A stretch of DNA of 64,000 nt. Origin: Myxococcota bacterium (GTDB lineage: Bacteria; Myxococcota_A; Polyangia; Palsa-1104; JAEUJZ01). Below are positions 1-9,776 of the stretch, one piece after another (within the stretch, counting starts at the first letter, position 1; every line of letters starts with the position of its first letter). Position numbers and translations under genes: made by a program. The DNA is taken from the NCBI GenBank assembly GCA_025057315.1, contig JANWXW010000040.1, forward strand, positions 1 through 64,000, given 5' to 3'. The notes under the pieces are model-generated. The model did no database searches. It was given only the letters and a program-made list of their open reading frames with translations, and was not told the DNA's origin.

Positions 1-1762
1 GGTCTAATTCGCTAAGGGCAAACTGCCCAGTGGCCGGCAGCTTGTAGGCAGGCGGCACGAACACCGCATCCACGCAGCCTATGCGCCATCTCCCGGGGTC
101 GCGCTCCCCCGCATCCAGCGGCGCTTGCCCAAAGTAGAGCAAGATCCGGTTGACGCCCCGCGAGGCGGGCCCCCGCTGTCCGGCGGTGCCGACGAGCTCG
201 ATCTGCCGCACCGAGAACTCATAGCAGCGCTGTTGGCCTGCCCTCTCGCCCAGGGCAGTGATCGCGTACGAGGTACGATGGTCGCGATACAGCATTGGGT
301 CGGCGACCAGGGGGTGGGTCTGCGCCGCCACCTCCTGGATGTTGAAGATGCCGTCGGCATCGTCGTCCATGGCCCCGTTCTGCGTCAACGGGTCAAGTCC
401 GTAGCGGACCTCCAGACCGTCGGGCATGCGGTCGCTGTCGCTGTCTGGCAGGCGCGGGTCGGTACCAATTACCTGCTCCTCGCAGGTGAGCAGCCCATCT
501 GCGTCCAGGTCCGTACGATCGCTGCAAGCGTACCATGGCTTGCTGGGCAGGCGTGGGTCGAAGCCGCGGGCGAGGCGCTGCTCCTCGAAGCCATCGCGGA
601 AACCATCGCCGTCGGTGTCCCCCAGCTTGGGGTCGGTTCCCAGCTCGCCCTCGCGCTCGTCGCTCAGCCCGTCTCCGTCGCTGTCGACTCCAAAGCCCCC
701 TGGGGTAGGCACGGCGTTGGTGTTCCAGACCAACACCTGGCTGAGCCCGTAGGGGCGCAGAATCGAGGTGTAGTCAATGTTGGCAAAGGTCACCTCGTCG
801 CCTCGGTAGTAGTCGGCGAAGGTGCCGTTGCCGTGGTGCACAGCCATCTTGAACAGCAGGTCACGCGCGTCCTCGGGTTTGTAGCCAAACTGGCCAGAGA
901 TGACGTCGTTTGGGTCGCGCAGCCAGGCGGTATGGAAGCGCAGGTCACCCACCGCATAGATATCCCGCAGGCGCATGATCTGATCGACCTTGGCAAAGAT
1001 TTGGTAGGGCTGATTGTAGTCCTGGCAGGACTTTAACTCCGGAAAGGCGTCCCGCGCTTCCGGGGGCAACCCGCGTCGGTCCAGACAGACCGGCTGGGCC
1101 TGCGGGTTCATGCAGTCGGTGTTGCACTGGGGATTGGGCCACCCGTCAGAGAGGAAGACCACCACATACTTGGTGCGCGTCCGCTCGGCAGGTGAGGAAG
1201 CAAGCATGTCCATCTCGAGCAGCCGGTAGATGGCTCCCAGGGCCCCCTGGTAGTCGGTGACGGAATCTCGGATGGTAACGCTGTCGAGAGCACCGGGAGG
1301 TAGCTGATTGCCAGGATAGAAGCCGGCATGACGTCCCAGGCTCTGCGGGGTCACGTGGTCAAAGCGGTTGTCACTGGAGACGGGATCGGCGCTGTTGATG
1401 CGCACGATGCCATTGAAGCTGAGGATGGCGAACCGGACGCTGGGGTTGGTCCGCAGCCGTTCCACCACGCTGTGGACGGCATCCCTGATCTTCCGGTTGG
1501 GATCCGTAAACTGCATGCTGCCGGAGGCATCGATCGCAAACAGGATCTTCACCGGATAGCTGGTTCGCTCCGGCTCATCGCTGCACAGCGTGCCATCGAT
1601 CCGGAGCAGATTGTCCACCCCAGGGGTGGGCTGTGGCTCACGTGGCTGGAGGCCAGCATCCGAGCACCCGAGGACCACAGCCAACCCCAGCGAAACCCAA
1701 CCCGCCCCCAGCAGGCCGTGGCGGATCGGGGTGCACGCCTCTGGGTGTAGGTCCTTAGGCAC
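1..1762 (-). CDS. VWA-domain lipoprotein with thrombospondin type 3-like Ca-binding repeats, 3' end truncated by window edge
   Basis: Own reverse-strand translation from GTG at 1762: VPKDLHPEACTPIRHGLLGAGWVSLGLAVVLGCSDAG (lipobox), VKILFAIDASGSM (MIDAS DxSxS), DSDGDGLSDEREGELGTDPKLGDTDGDGF; frame open to position 1. Homologous in layout and C-terminus to 3575..5764. Not in the supplied ORF track. Confidence 0.9.
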   Translation of the reverse strand, partial: MPKDLHPEACTPIRHGLLGAGWVSLGLAVVLGCSDAGLQPREPQPTPGVDNLLRIDGTLCSDEPERTSYPVKILFAIDASGSMQFTDPNRKIRDAVHSVVERLRTNPSVRFAILSFNGIVRINSADPVSSDNRFDHVTPQSLGRHAGFYPGNQLPPGALDSVTIRDSVTDYQGALGAIYRLLEMDMLASSPAERTRTKYVVVFLSDGWPNPQCNTDCMNPQAQPVCLDRRGLPPEARDAFPELKSCQDYNQPYQIFAKVDQIMRLRDIYAVGDLRFHTAWLRDPNDVISGQFGYKPEDARDLLFKMAVHHGNGTFADYYRGDEVTFANIDYTSILRPYGLSQVLVWNTNAVPTPGGFGVDSDGDGLSDEREGELGTDPKLGDTDGDGFRDGFEEQRLARGFDPRLPSKPWYACSDRTDLDADGLLTCEEQVIGTDPRLPDSDSDRMPDGLEVRYGLDPLTQNGAMDDDADGIFNIQEVAAQTHPLVADPMLYRDHRTSYAITALGERAGQQRCYEFSVRQIELVGTAGQRGPASRGVNRILLYFGQAPLDAGERDPGRWRIGCVDAVFVPPAYKLPATGQFALSELD

Positions 1763-3170
1763 TGGTGCTCCTCCTCCGCAGCAGCAGGCCCGCCAGGACG
1801 AGCAGCCCCAGCGCCTCAGCCCTCCCAGCGCCCGGGCCTCCTCCTCCAGCCGAGCACCCTGCGGCCATGGGCTCTCCCACGACGTGGATGTTCACCTGGT
1901 ACTCTGCGTTCCGCGGCCAGTTGGGGTTGACCGGGTCCGAGAACATCTGCTCCGCGCTCACCTTGAGCACATACCGCCCCGGCATGTCGGGCGTGAACGT
2001 GGCCACCCGGTCGCCCAGGTAGTGGTACTCCCACGGTGTGGAGTAGGACGTGGCCCCTTGGGGGTTGGTCACCACCGCTCGGCTTCCCGGGGGGCGGGAC
2101 ACCACGCTCCAGCTGTACCGGATCGCCACGTTCTGTCGGTTTGCAAACAGCCGCAGCCTCACCGGGCGTCCGGTCACTGGCTCGTCTTCCTCTACCACGC
2201 GCCCCTGCGGGTCCAGCATCGGCAAGGTAGGAGAGTAGACCTGGAATGTGTTGTCCGGGTCCAGGCATGCATCCCGATCCTGCCGCTGGACCACAAAGCA
2301 GAAGTGGCGGTCGCAGGCATCGCCCAGCCCGTCTTTGTCTGCATCTGCCTGCTCCGGGTTGGCCACCAGCGGGCAGTTGTCCACCGGGTTGAGCACCTTG
2401 TCATCGTCGATGTCCCGGCTGCACGCATCCCCGCATGGCAGGTCCCCGCAGCGCTCGCCCCGGTTGGGGGGCAAGGTCCGCTTCTGGTCTGGGTTGTACA
2501 CTGCCGGGCAATTGTCCTTTGCGTTTTGGATCCCGTCCCGATCGTCGTCGTTGTCGCAGGCCCGACCCAGAATTCCATCGGCTTTCTGATCCGGGTTGAA
2601 CACCAGCGGGCAGTTGTCGGTCGAGTTGGGCACGCCATCGTTGTCTGCGTCCGGGTCGCACACATCGCCCATCCGATCTCCATCGGTATCCAGCTGGGAC
2701 GGATTGGGTACCAGGGGGCAGTTGTCACGCCCGTTGACCACCCCGTCGCTGTCTGCATCTGGATCGCAAGCATCGCCGGCCCCATTTCCGTTCACGTCTG
2801 ACTGGTCCGCGTTGGCCACAGAAGGACAATTGTCGCAAGCATCCCCGCGCGCATCGCCGTCCCGGTCGGCCTGGTCGCGGTTCTTGGTGTAAGGGCAGTT
2901 GTCAATCTGGTCCGGTACCCCATCGGCATCCCAGTCATCTGTGTGCTGGTAGGTCTTGCCATCATCGGTGTTGTTGACCAGGATGCTGCCTCCGCCCCCG
3001 CCGCCTCCGCCCCCACCGCCGGACATGCGTGGCGTTCCGCACCAACCCGTCGAGCACTCGTTGTTGGGCGGGGCATTTTGGGCATCTGCCGGGGCCAAAT
3101 GCCCCAGCACCACGACCGCCGCGCATGCCACCAGAAAGACATTTGAATAGGAAGCCCGGCCGGACAGCAT
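1755..3170 (-). CDS. Secreted thrombospondin type 3 repeat protein with MYXO-CTERM-like C-terminal anchor
   Basis: Signal peptide MLSGRASYSNVFLVACAAVVVLGHLAPADAQ; Gly tract; repeated DxDxDGxxDxxDNCPxxxNPxQ; C-term GCSAGGGGPGAGRAEALGLLVLAGLLLRRRSTSA. Confidence 0.92.
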   Translation of the reverse strand: MLSGRASYSNVFLVACAAVVVLGHLAPADAQNAPPNNECSTGWCGTPRMSGGGGGGGGGGGSILVNNTDDGKTYQHTDDWDADGVPDQIDNCPYTKNRDQADRDGDARGDACDNCPSVANADQSDVNGNGAGDACDPDADSDGVVNGRDNCPLVPNPSQLDTDGDRMGDVCDPDADNDGVPNSTDNCPLVFNPDQKADGILGRACDNDDDRDGIQNAKDNCPAVYNPDQKRTLPPNRGERCGDLPCGDACSRDIDDDKVLNPVDNCPLVANPEQADADKDGLGDACDRHFCFVVQRQDRDACLDPDNTFQVYSPTLPMLDPQGRVVEEDEPVTGRPVRLRLFANRQNVAIRYSWSVVSRPPGSRAVVTNPQGATSYSTPWEYHYLGDRVATFTPDMPGRYVLKVSAEQMFSDPVNPNWPRNAEYQVNIHVVGEPMAAGCSAGGGGPGAGRAEALGLLVLAGLLLRRRSTSA

Positions 3171-3300
3171 GATGGACCCTCCGTCTTGGCCAGATCTTGG
3201 CAGCCAAAAACGTGCCAACGCAAGCGCAAAGACAACCCTTTGATTTTCCTTCGGTCAGCCAAGGGCCTGGCCCCCCTGCGCCCATCCCATGGGGGGCGAT

Positions 3301-3312
3301 GACCCCGGGGTC
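3301..3312. promoter_or_regulatory. 12-bp perfect palindrome GACCCCGGGGTC in the divergent intergenic region
   Basis: Read directly; lies between divergent starts at 3170 (-) and 3575 (+). Confidence 0.35.
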
Positions 3313-3471
3313 TGGCCCCCAGGTCCTCCCGATTTCGCCTGCTTGGCCGGGCGGAGATGCAGCCTTCGCACCAGCATGGGAGCGGAGCAGACAGGGTGCC
3401 GCGGCCTTTGCCAGGGGCACCCACACCCAAGGGAACATAGATGCATCCCGCTTCTTTATCTCGGAAAAGGC

Positions 3472-3500
3472 TTGACCAATCGCTGATTCAAGACGAAAAT
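3472..3500 (+). promoter_or_regulatory. Candidate sigma70-like promoter TTGACC-N17-GAAAAT
   Basis: -35 TTGACC 3472-3477, 17-nt spacer, -10 GAAAAT 3495-3500, upstream of the CDS at 3575. Confidence 0.3.
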
Positions 3501-3574
3501 GCGAATCTATGTGACAAGGCACTCCCATCGCCTGGACACGATGGGACCGCCTGCCATGTGACAGGGTCGCAATC

Positions 3575-5764
3575 ATGACTCCCGCCCATTACAGACCGGT
3601 CCCGACGCTGCTGGCCACAGCCGGCTGTGTTCTGGTCGGGCTGGGCTGCAGCGACGCGCAGCTCTATCGGGGGTCGGACGTGGCCTTCCAGAACGATCGG
3701 CTGGCCCTGACCGGCCGCTTCTGCACGGTCGATCCGGCGCAGCAGCGCTTTCCGGTCAAGGTGCTCTTCCTGGTGGACACAAGCCCCACCATGGGGCTAA
3801 TTGATCCAGACTACCGTTACGCGCGTGCGGTGGAGGAGGTCATCGAGCGGTACATCCACTCTCCGCTCGGCCAGTACAGCTTTGGCATCATCGGCTACGG
3901 TGGTCGCGCGCGCCTGCTCTCCGGAGGCACGGAGGGAGAGCCGTTTACCCGCAGGCCAGATCTGCTACAGAACGCCGTGCAGCTCCTCCGGCTCCCCGAG
4001 CCCTGTGTGGGCAGCCGCTGTCGTGACATGCAGGGAGCCCTGAGCTTGGCCAGTAGCCTGATCACCGGCGACCTGTTTGCCAGCCGCAAAGGAGAGGTGG
4101 CGCGGACGCGCTACGTCATCATCCACTTCGCGGGTGGGCCTCCGGTGCCCCGCATCACCCGGTGCCAGTGCGGTGACCCGCTGCGCGACCCGGCATGCAT
4201 GAACCCGCCGATGGTCACAGACCAGGAATGCGAGCGGACCATCTACACGCGGCAGCTCATAGAGCTCGTCAACCACGTGAGGCAAGGGGGAGCAAAAGAA
4301 CTACGCTACCATACCTTCTATCTGCGCGACGTGGCGGTGATGCCCCAACCCCCGCACGGCGAGGCCGTCGAGTTGCTGCAGCGCCTCTCGGCTGCAGGGG
4401 GCGGCGCCTTTGAATGTCGCACCGGTGGGAGCCTGCCCACCTGCGGCAACGACATGGCCTGCCAGCGGCTGAACATGATCTGTCCGAGCGGGGTGACCTC
4501 GTTTGTGTCCTTTGGTCTGGAGTCGGCGCAGCGGCCGTTTTGGGTCAAAAAGCTGCTGGTCACCAACATCAACGTCATGCCCTCTTATGAGGGGCCACGG
4601 CTTGACAGCGACGGCGATGGCTTGAGCGACGAGGAAGAGGCGCGTTGGGGCACGCTGCGCGACGACAGCGACACGGACGGCGATGGGCTGAGCGACCTGG
4701 TGGAGGCACGCCTGGCGCTGAGCCCACGGGCGGTCGATCCGCCGCCGGCAGCCTGCACTGGCATCGATATGTCACGGCCTGGCTCGGCGCAGGTCTCCGA
4801 TAGCGATGGCGACCTGCTGAACGACTGCGAGGAACGCCTGCTCGGCACCGACGAGACGCTGGCCGACACCGATGGCGATGGTCTGCCCGATGGCATCGAG
4901 CTGCGTGCGGGGACCAACTACCTGGTGGACGATGCTCTGCTGCCCTCCTATGACCAGGACGGGGTGGACAATGGCGAGGAGGTCCGCCGTCACACCGCCC
5001 CTCGTGCCGATGACACCCTGGAGGCGCTATCCCACGCCTACCACTACGCGGAGGTGGCGGAAGGCATCAAGGCCATGCCATTTGCCACCCAGCCGCGCGA
5101 GGCCTCCGGGGTGGTGGTCTTGGACGTCTCGCCCGGTTCCACCGCCGGAGCCGGCAGTCTTCGTTACACAGCCGCGCCGCTCGATTGTGATCGCGTCTTC
5201 CCGCCCCCGCGCGATGCTGCCGCGGAGCGGGCCCACCAGCGCTGTCAGGCCTGCCGGCAGTGTCCGGCGCTCGCCTGGAAGGATCCAGGTGACTGCGACT
5301 TCGGCCCGGAGGTGCTGGTGGACGTCGATGAGGTCCGCCGCCGGGGTGGGCTGGTGCTGAGGCTGGAGTCCCGCTCCACGCGCTTGGGCTGTGGCATGGG
5401 GGCGGGGCTGCGCGACGTGGGCTTGGTTGTGCGTATCGAGAACGCCGCAATCCTTCGTCGGCAGAGCGTCCAGGAGACCATCCTCGTCGGGACAGCGCTG
5501 CGCTCGTGCGTCCGCTACCAGGTGCGCAATATCACGCTTCTGTCTCCTGTGCCCGACCGGACGCTCGGGCGGGAGGAGCGGCGGGACGGAGTCAACAACG
5601 TCTATGTATACTTCGCTCAGGCCCCTGAGGGGCAGTTGGCTGCTCCCGGGATCTTCAGCACGGCCCTGGTGCGGGTCCGCTACGTGCCTCCTGCACGCCG
5701 CGAACCGGCTGACCCGGAGCTTGTGCTGCAGCAGGACGACTTTGTGGTGCTCGGTGGTCACTAG
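3575..5764 (+). CDS. VWA-domain lipoprotein with thrombospondin type 3-like repeats (paralogue of the minus-strand CDS ending at the left edge)
   Basis: Lipobox LVGLGCSDAQ; VKVLFLVDTSPTM; DSDGDGLSDEEEARWGTLRDDSDTDGDGLSD; C-term GVNNVYVYFAQAP...VRYVPPA shared with the paralogue. Confidence 0.9.
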   Translation: MTPAHYRPVPTLLATAGCVLVGLGCSDAQLYRGSDVAFQNDRLALTGRFCTVDPAQQRFPVKVLFLVDTSPTMGLIDPDYRYARAVEEVIERYIHSPLGQYSFGIIGYGGRARLLSGGTEGEPFTRRPDLLQNAVQLLRLPEPCVGSRCRDMQGALSLASSLITGDLFASRKGEVARTRYVIIHFAGGPPVPRITRCQCGDPLRDPACMNPPMVTDQECERTIYTRQLIELVNHVRQGGAKELRYHTFYLRDVAVMPQPPHGEAVELLQRLSAAGGGAFECRTGGSLPTCGNDMACQRLNMICPSGVTSFVSFGLESAQRPFWVKKLLVTNINVMPSYEGPRLDSDGDGLSDEEEARWGTLRDDSDTDGDGLSDLVEARLALSPRAVDPPPAACTGIDMSRPGSAQVSDSDGDLLNDCEERLLGTDETLADTDGDGLPDGIELRAGTNYLVDDALLPSYDQDGVDNGEEVRRHTAPRADDTLEALSHAYHYAEVAEGIKAMPFATQPREASGVVVLDVSPGSTAGAGSLRYTAAPLDCDRVFPPPRDAAAERAHQRCQACRQCPALAWKDPGDCDFGPEVLVDVDEVRRRGGLVLRLESRSTRLGCGMGAGLRDVGLVVRIENAAILRRQSVQETILVGTALRSCVRYQVRNITLLSPVPDRTLGREERRDGVNNVYVYFAQAPEGQLAAPGIFSTALVRVRYVPPARREPADPELVLQQDDFVVLGGH

Positions 5765-6203
5765 CGGCAGCAGGTGGCTAGCGTTGTGTGCAGCGCTGCT
5801 GGTGGCGATGCCCTGTTTTGCGGAGCGCAAATCAGGAGTGCGGCGTGGCACGCGGGAACGCCTGGTGCGGGCAGTCAAGGTGCGCGGGGAAAGCAAGCCA
5901 GCGGTGCCGCCATCTCCGCCTGCATCGACCCCTGAGGCCAGGGTGGAGGAGACATCTGCGGCAAACAAAGCAGAGGACGAGCGGGAACTTCGCCGCGGTG
6001 AGCGCGTCGAGTTCGACGGACGGCTGATCGAGGGACAGACGGCTGCCTCCGGTGCCATCTACCTCTTTGAACGATTGCCCAGCGAGCTACGCAGCATGGT
6101 GGCCGAGCGCCGGAGCTATCGTCAGGAGATCCTGGAGACGCTCTATCCCAACGGCGTGGTACCGGCCCAGACGCACAGGGCCGACCGGGGAGGGAGCCAT
6201 TGA
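5754..6203 (+). CDS. Small exported protein of unknown function
   Basis: GTG start at 5754 overlapping the upstream stop; VVTSGSRWLALCAALLVAMPCFAERK signal peptide; ends at TGA 6201-6203 overlapping the next start. Confidence 0.75.
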   Translation: MVTSGSRWLALCAALLVAMPCFAERKSGVRRGTRERLVRAVKVRGESKPAVPPSPPASTPEARVEETSAANKAEDERELRRGERVEFDGRLIEGQTAASGAIYLFERLPSELRSMVAERRSYRQEILETLYPNGVVPAQTHRADRGGSH

Positions 6204-8473
6204 CGGTCCTGGAGATCTTCATCTTTCGGGGCGATGTGTTTGTGGGCTCGCGGGTGTTTACCGATCGCAGCATCAGCATTGGCCGCGGCAGCTCCGCGAT
6301 GCTCCGTCTGGATGATCGGGAGATCTCGCGTCTGCATGCCACCATTCTGGTCGATGGGGCACGCCTAGTGCTGCGCGATGAGGGCAGCCAAATTGGTACG
6401 CGGCTCAACGGGGCGCTGGTGCGAGAGAGGACGTTCCGCGAGGTGGACACCATCGAGATCGGCTCCTTCCGACTCAAGGTGGCCCGTCGCTCAATGGCCA
6501 GCTCTCCTGTGGAGGAAGACGACGAGCCCACAGGCGTGGGCTTGCGGGCCGATGCCTTGCGCAAGCACCTGGAACCGACCGACGCGACACCGCTGCCGGC
6601 GCCCGATCCCGGGCTCGGGCACTCCAGCACTCCGCTTCCGCTGGCTGCTGAGCAGAAGCCGGCGACCCCAGTGGCCATGGAGGCTGTCTCGCACGCTGCG
6701 GAGGAAAGGCTCGAGCAGGATTGGGTCCAGCAGCGGCCATGGAGCACGCCGCAGGGCACAGACGAAAACTCCCTGGAGGCGCGGCGACCGCCTGCACCTG
6801 CACCGGCCGTGAGCACCGGTTCCATCCCGACGCAGAGGCTGGCCGTCATCGCCACGCCTTCGCCCGCGGCTGTCCACGAGGAACCGGTCGCCGCAGCTCT
6901 GCCTCTGCCTGCAGCAGAGGACCCTGGATTGCAGACCAGGACAGGTCCAGCCACAGCGGCGGATGCTTCAGGGGCCACGACGCAGGCCCCCGCCACCGCT
7001 GGGGCCGAAAGGACAGCGGCGGAACCTGTTGCGTACCCTGCCGTTGCAGGGGCAGGGGACCCCGCCCTGACCAAGGCAGCAGAGGGAACTCCAGATGAGA
7101 GGGCAGGGGAGGATGGGGACGAGGACGAGGAGGAGGACTTCGTGCCGGACTTCTCCCTGCTGGAGATGCTAGGGCGTGATCCGCCCCGGGCGCGGGCCCA
7201 CCAGTCGGCGATGCTGTGTTTGGAAGTGGTGCACCACCGCGATGGCCGCGTCATCGACGTGCAGCAGATCCCGCGGCGGCGGAGCTTCCAGGTTGGCGGG
7301 CGGCAACTGGTGAGGCTCGATGCCGAGGGCCGGGCTCAGCTCGCTGTCACCGAGCAGGTGAATGGGCGGGTTGTGCTCAACAATCGGTCGATCCCGCTGG
7401 AGGAGATCCGCCGGGGCGCGCGTGACCGCAAGGGCGTGGCGTTGTTGGAGATGCGCGAGGGTGACCTTGCGGAGGTGGTGGTGTGTCAGCCCAGCCCGGC
7501 CAGCACTGCCATCATCGAGAACCACTATCACATCCGCTTCGTGCGGCTGCCCCCAGTGCACAAAGATCGGGTGCGTCCCGTGCGGGGGTTGGTGCATACG
7601 CTGGGCAACCGCTACCTGGTTGGTGCCGTTGCGCTGCATGCCCTGATGCTGTTTATGCTGTCCATGCTGCCTTCCGGTGATGCTCAGGCGATCACCGAGG
7701 AGCCGCGCTTCGCTGAGGTGTCGATGAAGGCAATCCGGCTGGAGCCCCCGCCAGAGGAGAAGTCGCCAGAGCCACCCGTGCCAAGGACGCCTCAGCTGGC
7801 GACCGCAGCGCCTGCGGTCCGTGTGCGCACGCGCAACCGAATGATCCGCCCACCGCAGCACAGCGTGCTGGCGGCGCTCGACCTATTCAAACCGGAGACC
7901 TCCCCGCAGAGCCTCAAGGATGTTGTCTCTAATATCAGCGCGGTGTCGATCCCTGCTGACGCGCGCTCCCGCTTCAAGGTGGGCGGTGCGATTGGCAAGC
8001 TGCCCGTCGGGGAGGTGCGGGTGAGCACGGCCGGGCTGGCGCGCGATGCTACCACCAGCGGACGGGAGCTGCTGGCGCGAGAGAATGTGGGTGCCCTCAA
8101 GGGCGCTGGTGGCAGCGGCCATATCCGTGGGCTGGTCAGGCAGGCCCCTCCGGCAGCCTTGCAATCGGCCGGCAGCGGTCGTCTGTCGCGAGCCCAAATC
8201 CAGAAGGTGATCAACGATCACGTGGGTGCGGTGCAGGCGTGCTACGAGAGGAACCTGATGCGCGACCATTCCCTGGCCGGAAAGATCACGTTTGACTGGG
8301 TCATCTCGCCCAGTGGGGCTGTTTCATCGGTGCGGGTCAGGGCCTCCACCATGCCGGGCTCGGCCGTGTCCAGCTGCGTTTTGCAGGAGATCCGCTCATG
8401 GGTCTTCCCGGCGCCAGAGGGCGGCTCGGTGTCGGTCACTTATCCATTTATTTTTACCGCGCAAGGATATTGA
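6200..8473 (+). CDS. FHA-domain, single-TM, AgmX/PglI (TonB-like) C-terminal domain protein; GltG/NfsG-like
   Basis: TTG start overlapping TGA; FHA motifs ISIGRGSS...EISRLHA...GTRLNG; TM LVGAVALHALMLFMLSML; C-term IQKVINDHVGAVQACYERNLMRDHSLAGKITFDWVISPSGAV...SCVLQEIRSWVFPAPEGG. Confidence 0.88.
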   Translation: MTVLEIFIFRGDVFVGSRVFTDRSISIGRGSSAMLRLDDREISRLHATILVDGARLVLRDEGSQIGTRLNGALVRERTFREVDTIEIGSFRLKVARRSMASSPVEEDDEPTGVGLRADALRKHLEPTDATPLPAPDPGLGHSSTPLPLAAEQKPATPVAMEAVSHAAEERLEQDWVQQRPWSTPQGTDENSLEARRPPAPAPAVSTGSIPTQRLAVIATPSPAAVHEEPVAAALPLPAAEDPGLQTRTGPATAADASGATTQAPATAGAERTAAEPVAYPAVAGAGDPALTKAAEGTPDERAGEDGDEDEEEDFVPDFSLLEMLGRDPPRARAHQSAMLCLEVVHHRDGRVIDVQQIPRRRSFQVGGRQLVRLDAEGRAQLAVTEQVNGRVVLNNRSIPLEEIRRGARDRKGVALLEMREGDLAEVVVCQPSPASTAIIENHYHIRFVRLPPVHKDRVRPVRGLVHTLGNRYLVGAVALHALMLFMLSMLPSGDAQAITEEPRFAEVSMKAIRLEPPPEEKSPEPPVPRTPQLATAAPAVRVRTRNRMIRPPQHSVLAALDLFKPETSPQSLKDVVSNISAVSIPADARSRFKVGGAIGKLPVGEVRVSTAGLARDATTSGRELLARENVGALKGAGGSGHIRGLVRQAPPAALQSAGSGRLSRAQIQKVINDHVGAVQACYERNLMRDHSLAGKITFDWVISPSGAVSSVRVRASTMPGSAVSSCVLQEIRSWVFPAPEGGSVSVTYPFIFTAQGY

Positions 8474-9150
8474 TGCGGCCCGCCCTGCTGCTTCTGCTGC
8501 TGCTCCCCCATGTGCCCCGGCTGGTGCGGGCAGAGACGAGCAGGCTGTCGGGGATTACGACCTGGCCCACGCCGATCATCCAAAACCGGTCCCACCGATT
8601 GCACACGGAGCTCAGCCTCGGCCCGGCCTTGCTTCCTAGCGACGCTTACTCCAAGGAAGTAGGCCTGACCGTGGCGGTGACCCGCCATCTGGGCGAGCTG
8701 CTGGCCTGGGAGATCGTGCGCGTGCACGGTTACCTTGACTGGCGCAGTGGCCTTCGGGCTCAGCTTGAGGACAACTTCGGCGTGCCGCCGCAGCGCTTTG
8801 CCGTGTTGCGCGCAGCAATCGACTCAAATGTGGTTGTCAGCCCGGTCTACGCCAAGCTGTCCTTGCTCAATGGTCCCCTGGTGTATCTTCAGCTCTTCGG
8901 TGTGGCCGGAGTCGGCCTTGGCCTCGTGCAGGGTGGCGAGCCGGATCCGGAGAGTGACCAGCCAGGGCAAGGATTGCACGTAGCCGTGCTGGCAGATGTG
9001 GGTGTGGGCGTACGGCTGTGGCTGTCTCAGCGATGGTCGCTGCGCTACGATTTGCGTCAATATATCTCGATCGACACCGCGACGCGCGAGGTCACTCCGC
9101 CCCTGTACATGTCCCTCACAGTCGCTGTCAGCCTTGGAGGGTCGCGATGA
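8473..9150 (+). CDS. Outer-membrane beta-barrel protein (GltA/GltB/NfsA/NfsB-like)
   Basis: ATG overlaps upstream TGA; signal peptide MRPALLLLLLLPHVPRLVRAE; alternating amphipathic strands, WSLRYDLRQYISID. Confidence 0.75.
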   Translation: MRPALLLLLLLPHVPRLVRAETSRLSGITTWPTPIIQNRSHRLHTELSLGPALLPSDAYSKEVGLTVAVTRHLGELLAWEIVRVHGYLDWRSGLRAQLEDNFGVPPQRFAVLRAAIDSNVVVSPVYAKLSLLNGPLVYLQLFGVAGVGLGLVQGGEPDPESDQPGQGLHVAVLADVGVGVRLWLSQRWSLRYDLRQYISIDTATREVTPPLYMSLTVAVSLGGSR

Positions 9151-9776
9151 GGGCGCCGGTGGTCTTGCTCTGCCTCGTGCTCCTCGCCCCTTGGCCGGGG
9201 CGTGCCGACGAGCTGGCCGAGGAGGTGGACACCGACGAGGCTGTGTACGCTGTGCAGCGACGTCCCCTCATGAAGGGGCACGAGTTCAACGTCAGTTTGG
9301 GGGTGTTGCCGCTGGATGCACTGTACAAGGGAATCACCCTCGGCTTCGGGTACGCCTATCATTTCAATTCTGTTTTTGGGTGGCAAATTGCCCATTTCCG
9401 TTACTCTTTCAACGTCGATACAGCGACTATCTCCGAGCTGGATCGGCGCTTTGGTGTGGTGCCCTCGCGCATCCCGCCGGTTGAGTTTCTGCTCGACTCC
9501 AGCTTGCTGCTCAAGATCCTGGCCGGCAAGGCTGTGCTCGGCCAGCGGCGCATGATCGGCGGTGAGGTCGACCTGATCGTCGGTCCGGCGGTGGCGGTGC
9601 TGTCCACCCAGCAGCTCAGCTTTGGTGTGAACGTTGGCATCGGCCTGCGCGCCTACCTGAATCGATACTTTTCGGCTCGGCTGGAGCTGCGCCAGTACGA
9701 GCTGTTTGTGGCCAATCCGCTCAAGGTGAACCATGTCTTCGATCTATCCATCGGGGCATCGCTTAACCTGCGCTAG
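9147..9776 (+). CDS. Outer-membrane beta-barrel protein, second copy (GltA/GltB/NfsA/NfsB-like)
   Basis: ATGA overlap; signal peptide MRAPVVLLCLVLLAPWPGRADE; FNVSLGVLPLDALYKGITLGFGYAYHFNSVFGW, YFSARLELRQYELF. Confidence 0.78.
   Translation: MRAPVVLLCLVLLAPWPGRADELAEEVDTDEAVYAVQRRPLMKGHEFNVSLGVLPLDALYKGITLGFGYAYHFNSVFGWQIAHFRYSFNVDTATISELDRRFGVVPSRIPPVEFLLDSSLLLKILAGKAVLGQRRMIGGEVDLIVGPAVAVLSTQQLSFGVNVGIGLRAYLNRYFSARLELRQYELFVANPLKVNHVFDLSIGASLNLR

Noticed and set aside
125-1036. 303-aa plus-strand ORF at the left edge
   Set aside because: Antisense to a clear VWA/TSP3 CDS on the minus strand with lipobox, MIDAS and Ca-binding repeats; a composition artefact of high-GC coding DNA.
1590-2801. 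403-aa plus-strand ORF
   Set aside because: Mirror of the TSP3-repeat gene; its apparent repeats are the reverse complement of DxDxDG codons.
2300-2930. Periodic repeats resembling a CRISPR or tandem array
   Set aside because: They are degenerate codon-phase repeats encoding thrombospondin type 3 motifs, not identical DNA repeats with unique spacers.
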